From Clostridium cylindrosporum DSM 605 (lineage in GTDB: Bacteria; Bacillota; Clostridia; Clostridiales; Caloramatoraceae), in the NCBI RefSeq assembly GCF_001047375.1, contig NZ_LFVU01000005.1, forward strand, positions 32,874 through 96,873: a stretch of DNA of 64,000 nt, given 5' to 3'. The notes beneath the pieces were generated by a model. It was not told where the DNA came from. It worked only from the letters and a program-made list of their open reading frames with translations, and did not search any database. The position numbers and the translations under genes were made by a program. Below, one piece after another: positions 27,075-35,932 of the stretch (position 1 is the stretch's first letter; each line of letters starts with the position of its first letter).

Positions 27075-27182
27075 TTATAATTCAATACTCTGATGCATAG
27101 CAATTGAATACCCTCCTAAAATAGGAATACCTAATACTAGTTCTATAGCTGCAATTACTAATTTATTATTTTCTACTTCCAT
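27075..27182 (-). CDS. Candidate hydrophobic microprotein overlapping the SdpI gene
   Basis: A 35-residue frame starting at ATG 27182 inside the last codons of the SdpI-like gene (17 bp overlap): MEVENNKLVIAAIELVLG..., with one hydrophobic stretch (about 8-29, LVIAAIELVLGIPILGGYSIAM) and polar ends. There is no clear ribosome binding site, but overlap could give coupled translation. The frame is longer and more helix-like than expected in this AT-rich spacer. Unknown function. Confidence 0.35.
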   Translation of the reverse strand: MEVENNKLVIAAIELVLGIPILGGYSIAMHQSIEL

Positions 27183-27507
27183 CTTTATTAAACATTTTTT
27201 TCATATGGACTTCTACGATAATAATCACAACTATAGAACCAACAATTAAAAACATTATTTGGAATACTTCATTACTTAGAGCATGAATCCTGTAAGTAAA
27301 TGCTGCAATAATGAAGTTAATTATTCCAAATACGATCATACTATTCCCACCATATCTTTGTGCTTCATCCCAAGTTTCCTTATTTTTAATAGCCATTGAG
27401 GTTCTATATCCAATAACCCCATTTATACTTTTAGGTGGAAAATATCTTAATACAAGCCCTGCTATAATAAAAATTATTCCTGATATTAAATATACTATAT
27501 AAATCAC
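27166..27507 (-). CDS. SdpI-family membrane protein
   Basis: 113 residues, three membrane helices and the SdpI signature INGVIGYRTSMAIKNKETWDEAQRYGG between helices 1 and 2. B. subtilis SdpI gives immunity to the SdpC toxin, but short clostridial members are widespread and of unknown role. The frame opens with a GTG (27507) that is part of the ribosome binding site AGGAGGTG; ATA or ATT a few codons on would have normal spacing, with no ATG, GTG or TTG available. It lies 12 bp behind the DUF5714 selenoprotein candidate and is probably cotranscribed. Confidence 0.75.
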   Translation of the reverse strand: MIYIVYLISGIIFIIAGLVLRYFPPKSINGVIGYRTSMAIKNKETWDEAQRYGGNSMIVFGIINFIIAAFTYRIHALSNEVFQIMFLIVGSIVVIIIVEVHMKKMFNKDGSRK

Positions 27508-27519
27508 CTCCTATATTAT

Positions 27520-28296
27520 TTATATTGGAAAATGTCTACACTTCTCTTTTCTACAGCCATGGGGATGTCTATCATAATCCTTACAAATAATCCTATACTT
27601 GTAGGGAATATTGATATCTAAATATTCCTTTGAAAGCTTACAACTTGTTTTTAAAGTTGCATATATGAAATTTTTACAACAGCATGGACCAGTTTCATTA
27701 GCAATACACTCAATAACCTTTGATACAACCTTCATTGTAGTAGCAGTTTCTTCATTTTTAGGACATGCAGCACCTAATATAACACTAAAGGATGCACCAA
27801 TCCCAGGCGCTATACCACAAATCCCTGTTAATCCACAATATGCACCAATAGCCTGCTTTCGTGTACGATTTAATGCCTCCATTATTTGATCATCGGTAAC
27901 TTTAATTCTTCCATTATTTCTTATTGAAGCTAATAATGCACCTGCAGCAATCCATGCATGTTCACATCCTAGCATTGGAATGGAAGTACTATTAATAATC
28001 TTTTCAGCTATAATTAAAGGATTATATTCTTTTGATGAAAGTATTAAATTCAAAATACCCTCAAAGGATTTTTCTCCATGACAATTATCACAAACATAAT
28101 GCCCACTAGGGCAGTATACATAGCCTAATTCAACTTTACTGCACTCTATACATTTTAATTCTTTGCCGACCTCAAAATAATCAAGCTTCTCTCCACATAT
28201 TAAGCAATTTTCTGTACTCTCTTCTTTATGCTGACCAGCACTAGCATTTTTAGGAGCTCAACATCCTCCACTATGATTTAAAAGACCTTTTTCCAA
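27520..28296 (-). CDS. DUF5714 protein, candidate selenoprotein (in-frame UGA at codon 13)
   Basis: 258 codons if the UGA at 28258-28260 is read. TTG start at 28296 with AGGAGGG 6 nt upstream, then residues M-EKGLLNHSGG-Cys12-Sec13-APKN. After it come paired cysteines (31/34, 49/52, 62, 69/72: NCLICG, CIEC, YCPSGHYVCDNC), a metal-binding ribbon, and the DUF5714 body (LGCEHAWIAAGALLA, CGLTGICGIAPGIGASFSVILGAACP, GPCCCKNF). The only ORF visible without decoding UGA begins at a TTG at 28053 and loses the whole metal-binding domain and ribosome binding site. A GGUC-loop hairpin follows the UGA. The family function is unknown. Selenocysteine is inferred; frame continuity was checked codon by codon. 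Confidence 0.75.
28229..28240 (-). promoter_or_regulatory. SECIS-like hairpin downstream of the UGA codon
   Basis: On the minus strand TGCT-GGTC-AGCA forms a perfect 4 bp stem with loop GGUC. Its loop begins 22 nt after the UGA. E. coli fdhF uses GCA-GGUC-UGC at nearly the same distance to bind SelB. A lower stem CTC/GAG with mismatches may extend it. An overlapping alternative pairing, ATGCT/AGCAT, also exists. Confidence 0.65.
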
Positions 28297-28574
28297 TATA
28301 ATCCCTCCTTACAATAAATACTACTACTCTAATGAAAGATATACAATAATTAAACTTAAATTTTGAGTAATATAGACTCCATGATACAATCTTAGCGTAA
28401 AATTACCTATATTTTCAAAACCAATTTCTACTTCTCTTTATTTTGTGACATAAAATATTAATTTTATAATTAAGCCATGAAATATCAACTTTAATTAACA
28501 ATATCCTACTGGTAACACTTTTGAGTAATTAACATAATATGGTGGTGAAAATACATCCATAGGAGGTGATAGTT

Positions 28575-28748
28575 ATGTGGTGGTTATTTTGGCCTATACT
28601 ATTCGGTGGTTGTTGCAATTCTAGAAGATGCAACTGCAACAGAAATAATAGATGTAGAAATAGATGTAATTGCAACAATAGATGCAGATCACAGAATAAT
28701 TGTAGAAGAAACTACTGGAACAACTATGATGACGAATATTATTATTAA
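28575..28748 (+). CDS. Small Cys/Asn/Arg-rich protein, unknown
   Basis: 57 residues: MWWLFWPILFGGCCNSRRC, then repeated C-N-C-N-R-N-N-R-C-R-N-R-C units, and an acidic Tyr tail (DDEYYY). The ATG at 28575 has AGGAGG 8 nt upstream; the GTG at 28566 lies inside that site. The hydrophobic aromatic head followed by ten cysteines resembles small structural proteins of spore coats, and the composition recalls the cluster at 47892-50283. Function not known. Confidence 0.7.
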   Translation: MWWLFWPILFGGCCNSRRCNCNRNNRCRNRCNCNNRCRSQNNCRRNYWNNYDDEYYY

Positions 28749-28808
28749 TTTAAAGACATTTTCTTATTTAGATATAAAACATATCTAAATATAGGAGGCA
28801 AATACAAA

Positions 28809-28840
28809 AAGCTAATGGCATGATATCATGCCATTAGCTT
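28809..28840. terminator. Bidirectional terminator (32 bp perfect palindrome)
   Basis: AAGCTAATGGCATGAT (28809-28824) is followed directly by its exact reverse complement (28825-28840). T-rich tracts lie on both sides. It ends the Cys-rich gene (+) and leuS (-). Confidence 0.85.
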
Positions 28841-28857
28841 TTAATTTAATTTAGCTA

Positions 28858-31305
28858 TTACTTCACAACTATATTTACAAGTCTTCCCTTAATAACTATT
28901 ACCTTTTTAACTTCCTTATCTGCGATAAATTCCTTTATCTTATCATCATTTAAAGCTATCTTTTGTATTTCTTCATCTGATGCTGAGCTTGAAGCTTCTA
29001 TTTTCCCTTTAACCTTACCATTGATTTGAACTCCTAGTTCTATAGTATCACGAACTAGTGCTGATTCATCAAATTCAGGTAGTGATTCGTTAAATACTGA
29101 GTAACTTCCTCCTATTTGCTCCCAAAGTTCCTCTGCTAAATGTGGTGCAAATGGTGCTAGAAGTTTTATAAGGTCCTTAATAACTCCTCCTAGGAATTCT
29201 ACATTCTTAACCTCTGTATCAGTATCATACTTATAAAGTGCATTTACAAGCTCCATAAGTCTTGCAAGTGCTGTGTTAAATTGGAACTTATCCGTATCAT
29301 CTAGTACTCCCTTAATTGCTGTATGAAGAACTAGGTTAAGTTCCTTTTCATCCTTAGCTATATCTGATTTAGTAGTTCCCTCTGATTTTAGCTCAAGATA
29401 TCTTTCTACGAATCTTTCAATTCTTGAAGCAAATCTGCTCATAGCCTTAATACCATCTACGTTCCATGGACCTCCCTCTGAGTATCCGAATCCAAACATT
29501 AGGTACATTCTAAATACGTCTGATCCATATTCACTAACATAATCATCAGGTGATATTACATTTCCCTTTGATTTACTCATTTTATTTCCGTCTGGCCCTA
29601 GGATGATTCCTTGATGAACAAGTGATTTAAATGGTTCATCAAAGTTAAGGTATCCAAGGTCACGAAGAGCCTTAGTAAAGAATCTAGCATATAGTAAGTG
29701 CATTGCAGCATGTTCTGGTCCACCTACATACTTATCTACTGGAAGCATCTTGTTAATCCATTCAGTGTCAAATGCCTTTTCACTATTTTTGTTATCTGGA
29801 TATCTTAGATAATACCATGATGAACATACAAATGTATCTAGTGTGTCTGCTTCTCTCTTAGCTGGCTTTCCACACTTAGGACAAACAACATTAACAAACT
29901 CCTCAGACTTTTTAAGTGGTGATTCACCATCTGGTGTAAATTCAACATTGTATGGAAGTTCAACTGGTAGTTGCTCCTCTGGCACTGGAACTGTTCCACA
30001 ATCATCACAGTGGATTATTGGAATTGGACATCCCCAGTATCTTTGTCTTGATACTAGCCAATCACGTAGTCTATAATTTACCTTTAATTCACCCTTATTT
30101 ATGCTTTCAGCCTTTTTAACAATATTTACTCTTGCATCAGCTGATGTCATTCCATTGAATTCTTCACTATTTACAAGTGTTCCGTATTCAGTATATGGAA
30201 GAGTAGTTTCTTCTCCCTTAGCTGATTCTACAACTCTCTTAATAGGTAGGTTAAACTTAGTTGCAAACTCATAATCTCTCTCATCATGTGCAGGAACTGC
30301 CATAACACATCCTGTTCCATAAGTTGCTAGAACATAGTCTGAAATCCAAATTTCTACCTTTTCACCTGTTAGAGGATGAATAGCAAAAGACCCTGTAAAT
30401 ACTCCTGTCTTTTCCTTAGAAGTGGACATTCTTTCTATTTCTGATTGCTTTTTAGCTTCTTCTTTATAGTTTTCAACCGCATCCTTTTGAGCAGGAGTTG
30501 TTATACTATCAACTATTGGGCTCTCTGGTGCAAGTACAACATATGTTACCCCATAAAGAGTATCTGCTCTTGTTGTAAATACGTTGAATTTAATATCTAA
30601 ATTCTCTACTGAAAACTCAATTTCTGCCCCTTCACTTCTTCCTATCCAGTTCTTTTGAACCTTTTTAGTCATATCAGGCCAGTCTAGTTCATCTAATTTT
30701 TCTAGTAGTTCATCTGCATACTTAGTAATGTTGAAAAACCATTGTGTAAGATTTTTCTTAGTAACTTCACTTGAACATCTTTCACACTCACCATCTAGAA
30801 CTTGCTCGTTAGCAAGAACAGTACTACAGCTAGGACACCAGTTAACTGGAGCTTCCTTTCTATATGCAAGTCCTGCTTCAAATAGTTTTAGGAATATCCA
30901 TTGAGTCCACTTATAATAATCTGGAAGACAAGTAACTAATTCGTTTTCCCAATTAAACATAGCTCCCATTTCTCTTAGCTGCTTCTCCATAGTTTCTATG
31001 TTCTTCATTGTAGAGTCATGAGGATGTACCCCTGTTTTTATAGCATAGTTCTCAGCTGGAAGACCAAATGCGTCAAATCCCATTGGCTGAAATACTGAAT
31101 ATCCTTGCATTCTCTTAAATCTTGCCCATGTGTCTGTTGGTCCGTAGTTATACCAATGTCCCGCATGAAGCTTTGCTCCTGATGGATATGAAAACATTTC
31201 AAGACAATAAAGTTTTTTATCTGCCTTTGACTTGTCAAATTCATATAATTTAGTTTCGTCCCATTTTTGTTGCCACTTTTTATCTGTTTCTACTGAGTAT
31301 GGCAT
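28858..31305 (-). CDS. leuS: Leucyl-tRNA synthetase
   Basis: 815 residues, class I synthetase. The HIGH motif appears as HAGH in [21 protein letters not shown] as NKMSKSKGN, and the editing domain ([19 protein letters not shown]) is intact with its conserved Asp. A zinc-binding Cys set (NWCPSC..C..C) is present. The frame opens with GTG at 31314, but the ATG at 31305 ([15 protein letters not shown]) has AGGAAG 8 nt upstream and matches the usual N-terminus. It is monocistronic, under a Leu T-box. Confidence 0.97.
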   Translation of the reverse strand: MPYSVETDKKWQQKWDETKLYEFDKSKADKKLYCLEMFSYPSGAKLHAGHWYNYGPTDTWARFKRMQGYSVFQPMGFDAFGLPAENYAIKTGVHPHDSTMKNIETMEKQLREMGAMFNWENELVTCLPDYYKWTQWIFLKLFEAGLAYRKEAPVNWCPSCSTVLANEQVLDGECERCSSEVTKKNLTQWFFNITKYADELLEKLDELDWPDMTKKVQKNWIGRSEGAEIEFSVENLDIKFNVFTTRADTLYGVTYVVLAPESPIVDSITTPAQKDAVENYKEEAKKQSEIERMSTSKEKTGVFTGSFAIHPLTGEKVEIWISDYVLATYGTGCVMAVPAHDERDYEFATKFNLPIKRVVESAKGEETTLPYTEYGTLVNSEEFNGMTSADARVNIVKKAESINKGELKVNYRLRDWLVSRQRYWGCPIPIIHCDDCGTVPVPEEQLPVELPYNVEFTPDGESPLKKSEEFVNVVCPKCGKPAKREADTLDTFVCSSWYYLRYPDNKNSEKAFDTEWINKMLPVDKYVGGPEHAAMHLLYARFFTKALRDLGYLNFDEPFKSLVHQGIILGPDGNKMSKSKGNVISPDDYVSEYGSDVFRMYLMFGFGYSEGGPWNVDGIKAMSRFASRIERFVERYLELKSEGTTKSDIAKDEKELNLVLHTAIKGVLDDTDKFQFNTALARLMELVNALYKYDTDTEVKNVEFLGGVIKDLIKLLAPFAPHLAEELWEQIGGSYSVFNESLPEFDESALVRDTIELGVQINGKVKGKIEASSSASDEEIQKIALNDDKIKEFIADKEVKKVIVIKGRLVNIVVK

Positions 31306-31340
31306 TAAATTCACTTCCTCTCAAGTATTATCGGTGCATC

Positions 31341-31589
31341 AAAAAAAGACCCTATCCCCTAATGGGGCGAAGAGTCTTTCGCGGTACCACCCAAATTTGT
31401 ATCTTAGTTAAATAACGGCTATGCCGGCTCGGCTTACTAAAGGTTCGGCCTACAACTCAAGGGCGAGTTCAGAATGTAAAGATTATGGGCTCCCAGCTAT
31501 CTCCCACTCTCTGTGAATCCTATTCAAACTTACTACTCCCTATCACAGTTTTTATAATATATTGTATCAAATTGTCCAAATTTTCATTA
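31341..31589 (-). promoter_or_regulatory. T-box riboswitch, leucine-specific, ahead of leuS
   Basis: The T-box core GGGTGGTACCGCGAAAG is on the minus strand (about 31375-31392). The terminator GACTCTTCGCCCC/GGGGATAGGGTC with a seven-T run lies at 31341-31378. Stem I pairs AGGG with CCCT, and one purine before CCCT is CTC (31465-31467), a Leu codon in the specifier position. It should let leuS be expressed when tRNA-Leu(GAG) is uncharged. Confidence 0.9.
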
Positions 31590-31595
31590 ACTAAC

Positions 31596-31624
31596 ATTTT
31601 AGTATAAAAAATTTTTTATGTCAA
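31596..31624 (-). promoter_or_regulatory. Promoter of leuS
   Basis: Minus strand TTGACA (31619-31624), 17 bp spacer, TAAAAT (31596-31601), just ahead of the T-box leader. Confidence 0.7.
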
Positions 31625-31708
31625 TATAATCACTACTGTGTAATATTGTCATAGCATCTTATTTTCAGCATATTAATAAAGGTAAGAATAATTATAAAAA
31701 GGTGATAA

Positions 31709-33238
31709 ATGGAACAGTCCTCATTTTTCAAAAAAACAGCAGTACTTACTGTGTCTAATGTACTTACTGGAACTTTAACATTTATATATACTATATTTCT
31801 TTCAAGAGAAATGGGTGCAGCTGGTATGGGACTTTACCAGTTAGTTACACCAGTATTTGCATTATTTTTATGTATTACAGGTGGAGGTATTACGGTAACC
31901 CTTTCTAAAATAGCAGCAGAAAAAAAAGCATCTGGAAAACTTCATGAGTTATATAAAACAGTAAAGATAATGTGTATGTTCGAACTAGTATGGTCATTAA
32001 TGGTAACACTGTTTTTAATTATTTTATCCAAGGTAATTGCAAATAATATACTATCTGATTCTAGAACAGTTTTAGGAATTATAGCTTTTTGCCCTGCTCT
32101 AATTATTATATCTCTTTCATCTGTTTTTAAAGGTACATATTATGGACTTCAAAGAATACTTGAGCCAGCTATCATTGATGTAATTGAAAAGGCTATTAGA
32201 ATTATAATGATTTTCCCTTTAATGGCACTTGTTAAGAATATGAATCTAGGGATTGAATACACTACGGCAGCTGCAATGCTTGTTGTAAGTATAGGGGAGA
32301 TTTTTAGCTTTATACTGTTTTTTATTTCATATAAAATATATATTAAAAATCATCCAGCAAGAGGGATATGTAAATCTAATCGTGAACTTGTTGTAAGTGT
32401 ATTACGCCTTGCAATCCCTCTAGCTCTTAATGGTATATTATCAACTATATTTTCTATGATTCTAACTCTCCTTATTCCTAAAAGACTTATGGCAGGGGGA
32501 GTATCCTATAATGAAGCAATTTCCCTACTTGGGAAGTTAGAAGGAATGACTCTGACTATTTTATTCTATCCTGCAATTATCCTAAATGCTGTATGTACAG
32601 TTCTTATTCCGTCTATTTCTGAAGCTGTTACATCGGGTAAGGATTATATTATTAATCACAGAACTAATATAGCTATAAAGGTTGCATCTATTGTAGGATT
32701 TTCATCTACGGTACTTATACTTACTCGTGGAGGGGACATAGGAATATTTTTTTATAAAGATTCCTATGTAGGATATCTATTAAGCTTACTTTCTATCCCT
32801 TTACCTATTGTATATATTCAAATTATATCTTTCTCAATTTTAAATGGGCTTGGCAGACAGGGAAGCTTACTCATAAATTCTACATTAACATCTATATCAG
32901 ATGTAATATTCATATATATCTTTTTAGGTATTCCAACACTTGCAGTAAAAGGATATGCACTAAACTTTTTATTATCCGCATTATTCTCAATAGGCTTAAA
33001 TTTCTCAGTTATAAGGAAGTCATTTAAGTTTAAGCTAGATTATATGAACTGTATTGTAATTCCATGTTTATGTGCCTTTTCACAATATGCTCTAACATCA
33101 TTACTTTTCAGTAGTATAACAAATGTACCACTTATAATAGTTCTATACTATTTAACATACTTTATACTTTATCTTCCATTTTACTTTATAGCCTATAAAA
33201 ATAAAAATATTCCTAATTTCACAAGAAAAGCATCATAG
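31709..33238 (+). CDS. spoVB: Stage V sporulation protein B-like MOP-superfamily flippase
   Basis: 509 residues with about 14 membrane helices. The N-terminus FFKKTAVLTVSNVLTGTLTFIYTIFLSREMGAAGMGLYQLV is typical of SpoVB, which acts in spore cortex peptidoglycan synthesis, probably moving lipid-linked precursors. AAAGGTG precedes the ATG by 4 nt. It is monocistronic and convergent with murJ, another MOP-superfamily flippase. Assignment to SpoVB over a general polysaccharide exporter rests on the N-terminal match. Confidence 0.85.
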   Translation: MEQSSFFKKTAVLTVSNVLTGTLTFIYTIFLSREMGAAGMGLYQLVTPVFALFLCITGGGITVTLSKIAAEKKASGKLHELYKTVKIMCMFELVWSLMVTLFLIILSKVIANNILSDSRTVLGIIAFCPALIIISLSSVFKGTYYGLQRILEPAIIDVIEKAIRIIMIFPLMALVKNMNLGIEYTTAAAMLVVSIGEIFSFILFFISYKIYIKNHPARGICKSNRELVVSVLRLAIPLALNGILSTIFSMILTLLIPKRLMAGGVSYNEAISLLGKLEGMTLTILFYPAIILNAVCTVLIPSISEAVTSGKDYIINHRTNIAIKVASIVGFSSTVLILTRGGDIGIFFYKDSYVGYLLSLLSIPLPIVYIQIISFSILNGLGRQGSLLINSTLTSISDVIFIYIFLGIPTLAVKGYALNFLLSALFSIGLNFSVIRKSFKFKLDYMNCIVIPCLCAFSQYALTSLLFSSITNVPLIIVLYYLTYFILYLPFYFIAYKNKNIPNFTRKAS

Positions 33239-33240
33239 AT

Positions 33241-33271
33241 AAAGGGTAAGTAGAAAAACTACTTACCCTTT
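33241..33271. terminator. Terminator between spoVB and murJ
   Basis: AAAGGGTAAGTAG (33241-33253), loop AAAAA, CTACTTACCCTTT (33259-33271): a 13 bp perfect stem between convergent genes. Confidence 0.85.
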
Positions 33272-33283
33272 ACTATTTATTGT

Positions 33284-34801
33284 TTATTTTCTTTTAATCT
33301 TACTTTTAGCTATTGCAATAATCGAATTAACCTCTTCTATTCTCATAAAGTATATAACTACAAGATAAACAACCCCTGCAATTACTATAGCCAGTAAAAG
33401 TGAAATCGACTCACCAATTACTCCTTGCAAAGCTGTATATGAAAATCTTGATACTATCCCCATAATAACAGCTGTTACTAGTATTTTGATCATTGATGAA
33501 ACTATAGACTTAAGTCTAATAGAGCCTATTCTCCTTCTAAGGCTTATAAATAATGTTATAGTACAAATTATACCTGCAATACTTGTTGCAAGGGCTAAAC
33601 CATTTATACCCATAAATCTTGAAAGAGTTATACAAAGAATTATATTGATTACAACTGCAAAAGCTGCATTAATCATAGGTGTTTTTGTATCCTGAAGTGA
33701 ATAAAATGCCTTAGATATAACCTCACGTAGTCCATAACCTATCATTCCAATAGAGTAGAAGAAAAGTGCTCCTGAAGTCATAGTAGCAGCATTACTATCA
33801 AATGCTCCTCTTTCAAATAGTAACTTAACTATAGGCTTTGCAAATACCATAGCCCCAACAGTTGCAGGGATAACAAGTAAACTTACACTAATTATAGCCT
33901 CATTTAAGCTCTTTTTAAGGCCTTCTATATTATTCTCCGCTCCCATTCTTGATATCATAGGATACATAGCGGTTACTATACTCATTACAAATATACCTTG
34001 AACAAATCCATTAAGTTTAACTGCATAATCAAGTGCTGCAATTGCCCCATTTGAAATTAGTGAAGCAATAGTTCTATCAACCAATACATTAATTTGGTTA
34101 ACGGATATTCCAATTATAACAGGAATGGCAAGTAGCACCATTCTCTTCAAGTTCTTATCTTTTCTATCTAATATTAACTTATGCTTATAACTAGTTTTCT
34201 TAATAACAGGTAGCAAAAATACCAATTGAATTGCTATAGACAAAAGTGTTCCTATTGCTAAAACTTCAATACTTGTCTTGGAACTTATGGCAATAGTTGC
34301 AATAACAACTATATTCATTGGAATTGCTACAAGTGCAGGCATTAAAAACTTATTCTTTAAATTAAGATATCCTGTGAATATGTACACAAGTGCTGTAAAA
34401 TAAACCCCTGCAATAGTAAACCTCGTTATAAGTACACATATTCTTAGCGTTTCTCCCTTAAATCCAGCGGCAAACAGCTTAACAATCGGAGTAGTAAACA
34501 CAAGCCCAATTACTACAATTATTGTACAAATAACTAAAACAAAGTTAATCATATTACTTGTAAATCTATTAGCTGATTCTACATTATCATCTTTTTCTAT
34601 CCTACTATACATAGGAATATATCCAGTTGCTATTCCTGCTCCAATCATCGCAAATATAGTTCCTGGAATAGTTATTGCTATTTTGTATGCATCCGCCGTA
34701 GCTGACACACCATAAAAGTACGCAAGAACTATTTCCCGTGCAAATCCGAGCACCTTAGAAATAACCGTTGCTACCATTAAAAGGATTGCTGTTTCTTTCA
34801 T
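33284..34801 (-). CDS. murJ: Lipid II flippase MurJ (MviN)
   Basis: 505 residues with 14 predicted membrane helices. MurJ landmarks: KVLGFAREIVLAYFYGVSATADAYKIA at the N-terminus and FYSLQDTKTPMINA in helix 10-11. It moves lipid II across the cytoplasmic membrane for peptidoglycan synthesis. The frame opens with GTG at 34819; AGGAAG lies 6 nt before the ATG at 34801, which I take as start. Upstream are a terminator and a structured stretch (34890-35027). Confidence 0.92.
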   Translation of the reverse strand: MKETAILLMVATVISKVLGFAREIVLAYFYGVSATADAYKIAITIPGTIFAMIGAGIATGYIPMYSRIEKDDNVESANRFTSNMINFVLVICTIIVVIGLVFTTPIVKLFAAGFKGETLRICVLITRFTIAGVYFTALVYIFTGYLNLKNKFLMPALVAIPMNIVVIATIAISSKTSIEVLAIGTLLSIAIQLVFLLPVIKKTSYKHKLILDRKDKNLKRMVLLAIPVIIGISVNQINVLVDRTIASLISNGAIAALDYAVKLNGFVQGIFVMSIVTAMYPMISRMGAENNIEGLKKSLNEAIISVSLLVIPATVGAMVFAKPIVKLLFERGAFDSNAATMTSGALFFYSIGMIGYGLREVISKAFYSLQDTKTPMINAAFAVVINIILCITLSRFMGINGLALATSIAGIICTITLFISLRRRIGSIRLKSIVSSMIKILVTAVIMGIVSRFSYTALQGVIGESISLLLAIVIAGVVYLVVIYFMRIEEVNSIIAIAKSKIKRK

Positions 34802-34862
34802 AATTAACTTCCTCTTCACTTTAAATTTTGTTTTTATATTAATAATACCTAAAATTTAAAAT

Positions 34863-34891
34863 AAAAAAAAGAGGAGTGGCAATTCTCCTCT
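34863..34891 (-). terminator. Terminator between rluD-like gene and murJ
   Basis: On the minus strand AGAGGAG, an 8-base loop, CTCCTCT and eight T. It lies 60 bp before the murJ start, so it either ends the rluD operon or acts as a regulated terminator for murJ. Confidence 0.8.
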
Positions 34892-35027
34892 AAATAAGTA
34901 GTAAGATTAACAGGTAGCTTAGTGAAACTTCACTATGTCTTCTGGCGAGCTCCCCTGTATCTTTCCTATTTTTTATTATAATATCAAGGCCCTGCTTTCT
35001 CAACTTTTTTAAGTCTACATTTTCCAA
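34890..35027 (-). other. Structured intergenic RNA or 45-codon frame upstream of murJ
   Basis: Within this stretch (minus strand) ACAGG...CCTGT, then AGCT/AGCT, enclose TAGTGAA-GT-TTCACTA, a perfect 7 bp hairpin; the intrinsic terminator follows. The same bases are also open as a 45-codon frame from a TTG (35027), ENVDLKKLRKQG to LSYLLILLLI, in the same frame as the upstream rluD-like gene after its stop, but without a ribosome binding site. A cis-regulatory leader for murJ and a small membrane peptide are both possible. No known riboswitch class recognised. Confidence 0.35.
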
Positions 35028-35042
35028 TGTAATTTTATATTT

Positions 35043-35924
35043 TTAGATATGTTTCACCAGTGTTTCTAAATCACCAGGCAAATTTGCTACTAATTCTAAG
35101 GGATTATTGTCTCTTATTGTATTAAATTTTAATTTATATGCATGAAGAGCTTGTCTTCCTATAACATCACTTTCACTTCCATACAAAGTATCACCTATTA
35201 TAGTATGACCCATATGTTTCATATGAACCCTTATTTGATGTGTTCTTCCAGTCTCAAGTATTACTCTAACTGCTGACATATCTTTATTTGAAGCTAAAAC
35301 TTTATAATGAGTAATAGCCCTTTGACCATCTTCCATAACACATCTCATTAGGGAGTCCTCAGATGGCCTTCCTATAGGAGCATCTATAGTTCCTTCACCT
35401 TCAAACTCACCTTCTACAATTGCTATATAAGTTTTTTCTATACTATCACTAATCATTTTCTTAGCCATAGCCATATGAGCATACTGACTTTTCGCAATCA
35501 CCACAAGACCAGATGTATCACGATCAAGTCTATTTACAAGCCTAATTATTGTGTCATCTCCTCTATTTCTAAAGTAATATGTTACTGCATTAGCTAGTGT
35601 TCCACTTTGATGGCTTCTTGTAGGGTGAACAACCATAAATGGAGGCTTATTAACAACTAATATATCCTCATCTTCATATACAACATCTATAGAAATGTTT
35701 TCAGGAGCTATATCCTGAGTTTCTCCTGATCCCATTTTCACTATAAGTTCATCACCCTCTTGTAGAATATACCTAGCTCTTTTAGCCTCTCTATTTACTA
35801 TAACTCTTTGCTCCCTTAAAGACTTTCTTATAAGCCTTGATGAAAGACCAGCTTCGTCCTTTAAATAATCCGATAGCTTAATTCCCTCATGCTTTTTCTC
35901 TATATTAAACTTTAAACTACTCAT
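35043..35924 (-). CDS. RluA-family pseudouridine synthase (RluD-like)
   Basis: 293 residues: an N-terminal S4-like RNA-binding domain (LSDYLKDEAGLSSRLIRKSL) and a pseudouridine synthase domain with the catalytic aspartate in VNRLDRDTSGLVV, then GRTHQIRVHMKHMGH. It isomerises uridines in rRNA or tRNA; the exact site cannot be told from sequence. AGAGG lies 5 nt before the ATG. It follows another RluA-family gene by 8 bp, so the two paralogues are cotranscribed. Confidence 0.9.
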   Translation of the reverse strand: MSSLKFNIEKKHEGIKLSDYLKDEAGLSSRLIRKSLREQRVIVNREAKRARYILQEGDELIVKMGSGETQDIAPENISIDVVYEDEDILVVNKPPFMVVHPTRSHQSGTLANAVTYYFRNRGDDTIIRLVNRLDRDTSGLVVIAKSQYAHMAMAKKMISDSIEKTYIAIVEGEFEGEGTIDAPIGRPSEDSLMRCVMEDGQRAITHYKVLASNKDMSAVRVILETGRTHQIRVHMKHMGHTIIGDTLYGSESDVIGRQALHAYKLKFNTIRDNNPLELVANLPGDLETLVKHI

Positions 35925-35932
35925 GTTTACCT

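Noticed and set aside
27520..28053. DUF5714 gene taken from the TTG at 28053
   Set aside because: That start has no ribosome binding site and discards an 81-codon in-frame region with ordered cysteines; the longer UGA-containing frame explains the sequence better.
28258..28260. The UGA read as a nonsense mutation making a pseudogene
   Set aside because: Reading frame, ribosome binding site and cysteine spacing are intact on both sides and a SECIS-like hairpin follows; simple decay is less likely, though a sequencing error cannot be excluded here.
28606..28788. 60-codon frame overlapping the Cys-rich gene at 28575
   Set aside because: It is a shifted reading of the same repeats (VEIDVIATIDA) without a ribosome binding site, whereas the Cys-rich frame has AGGAGG.
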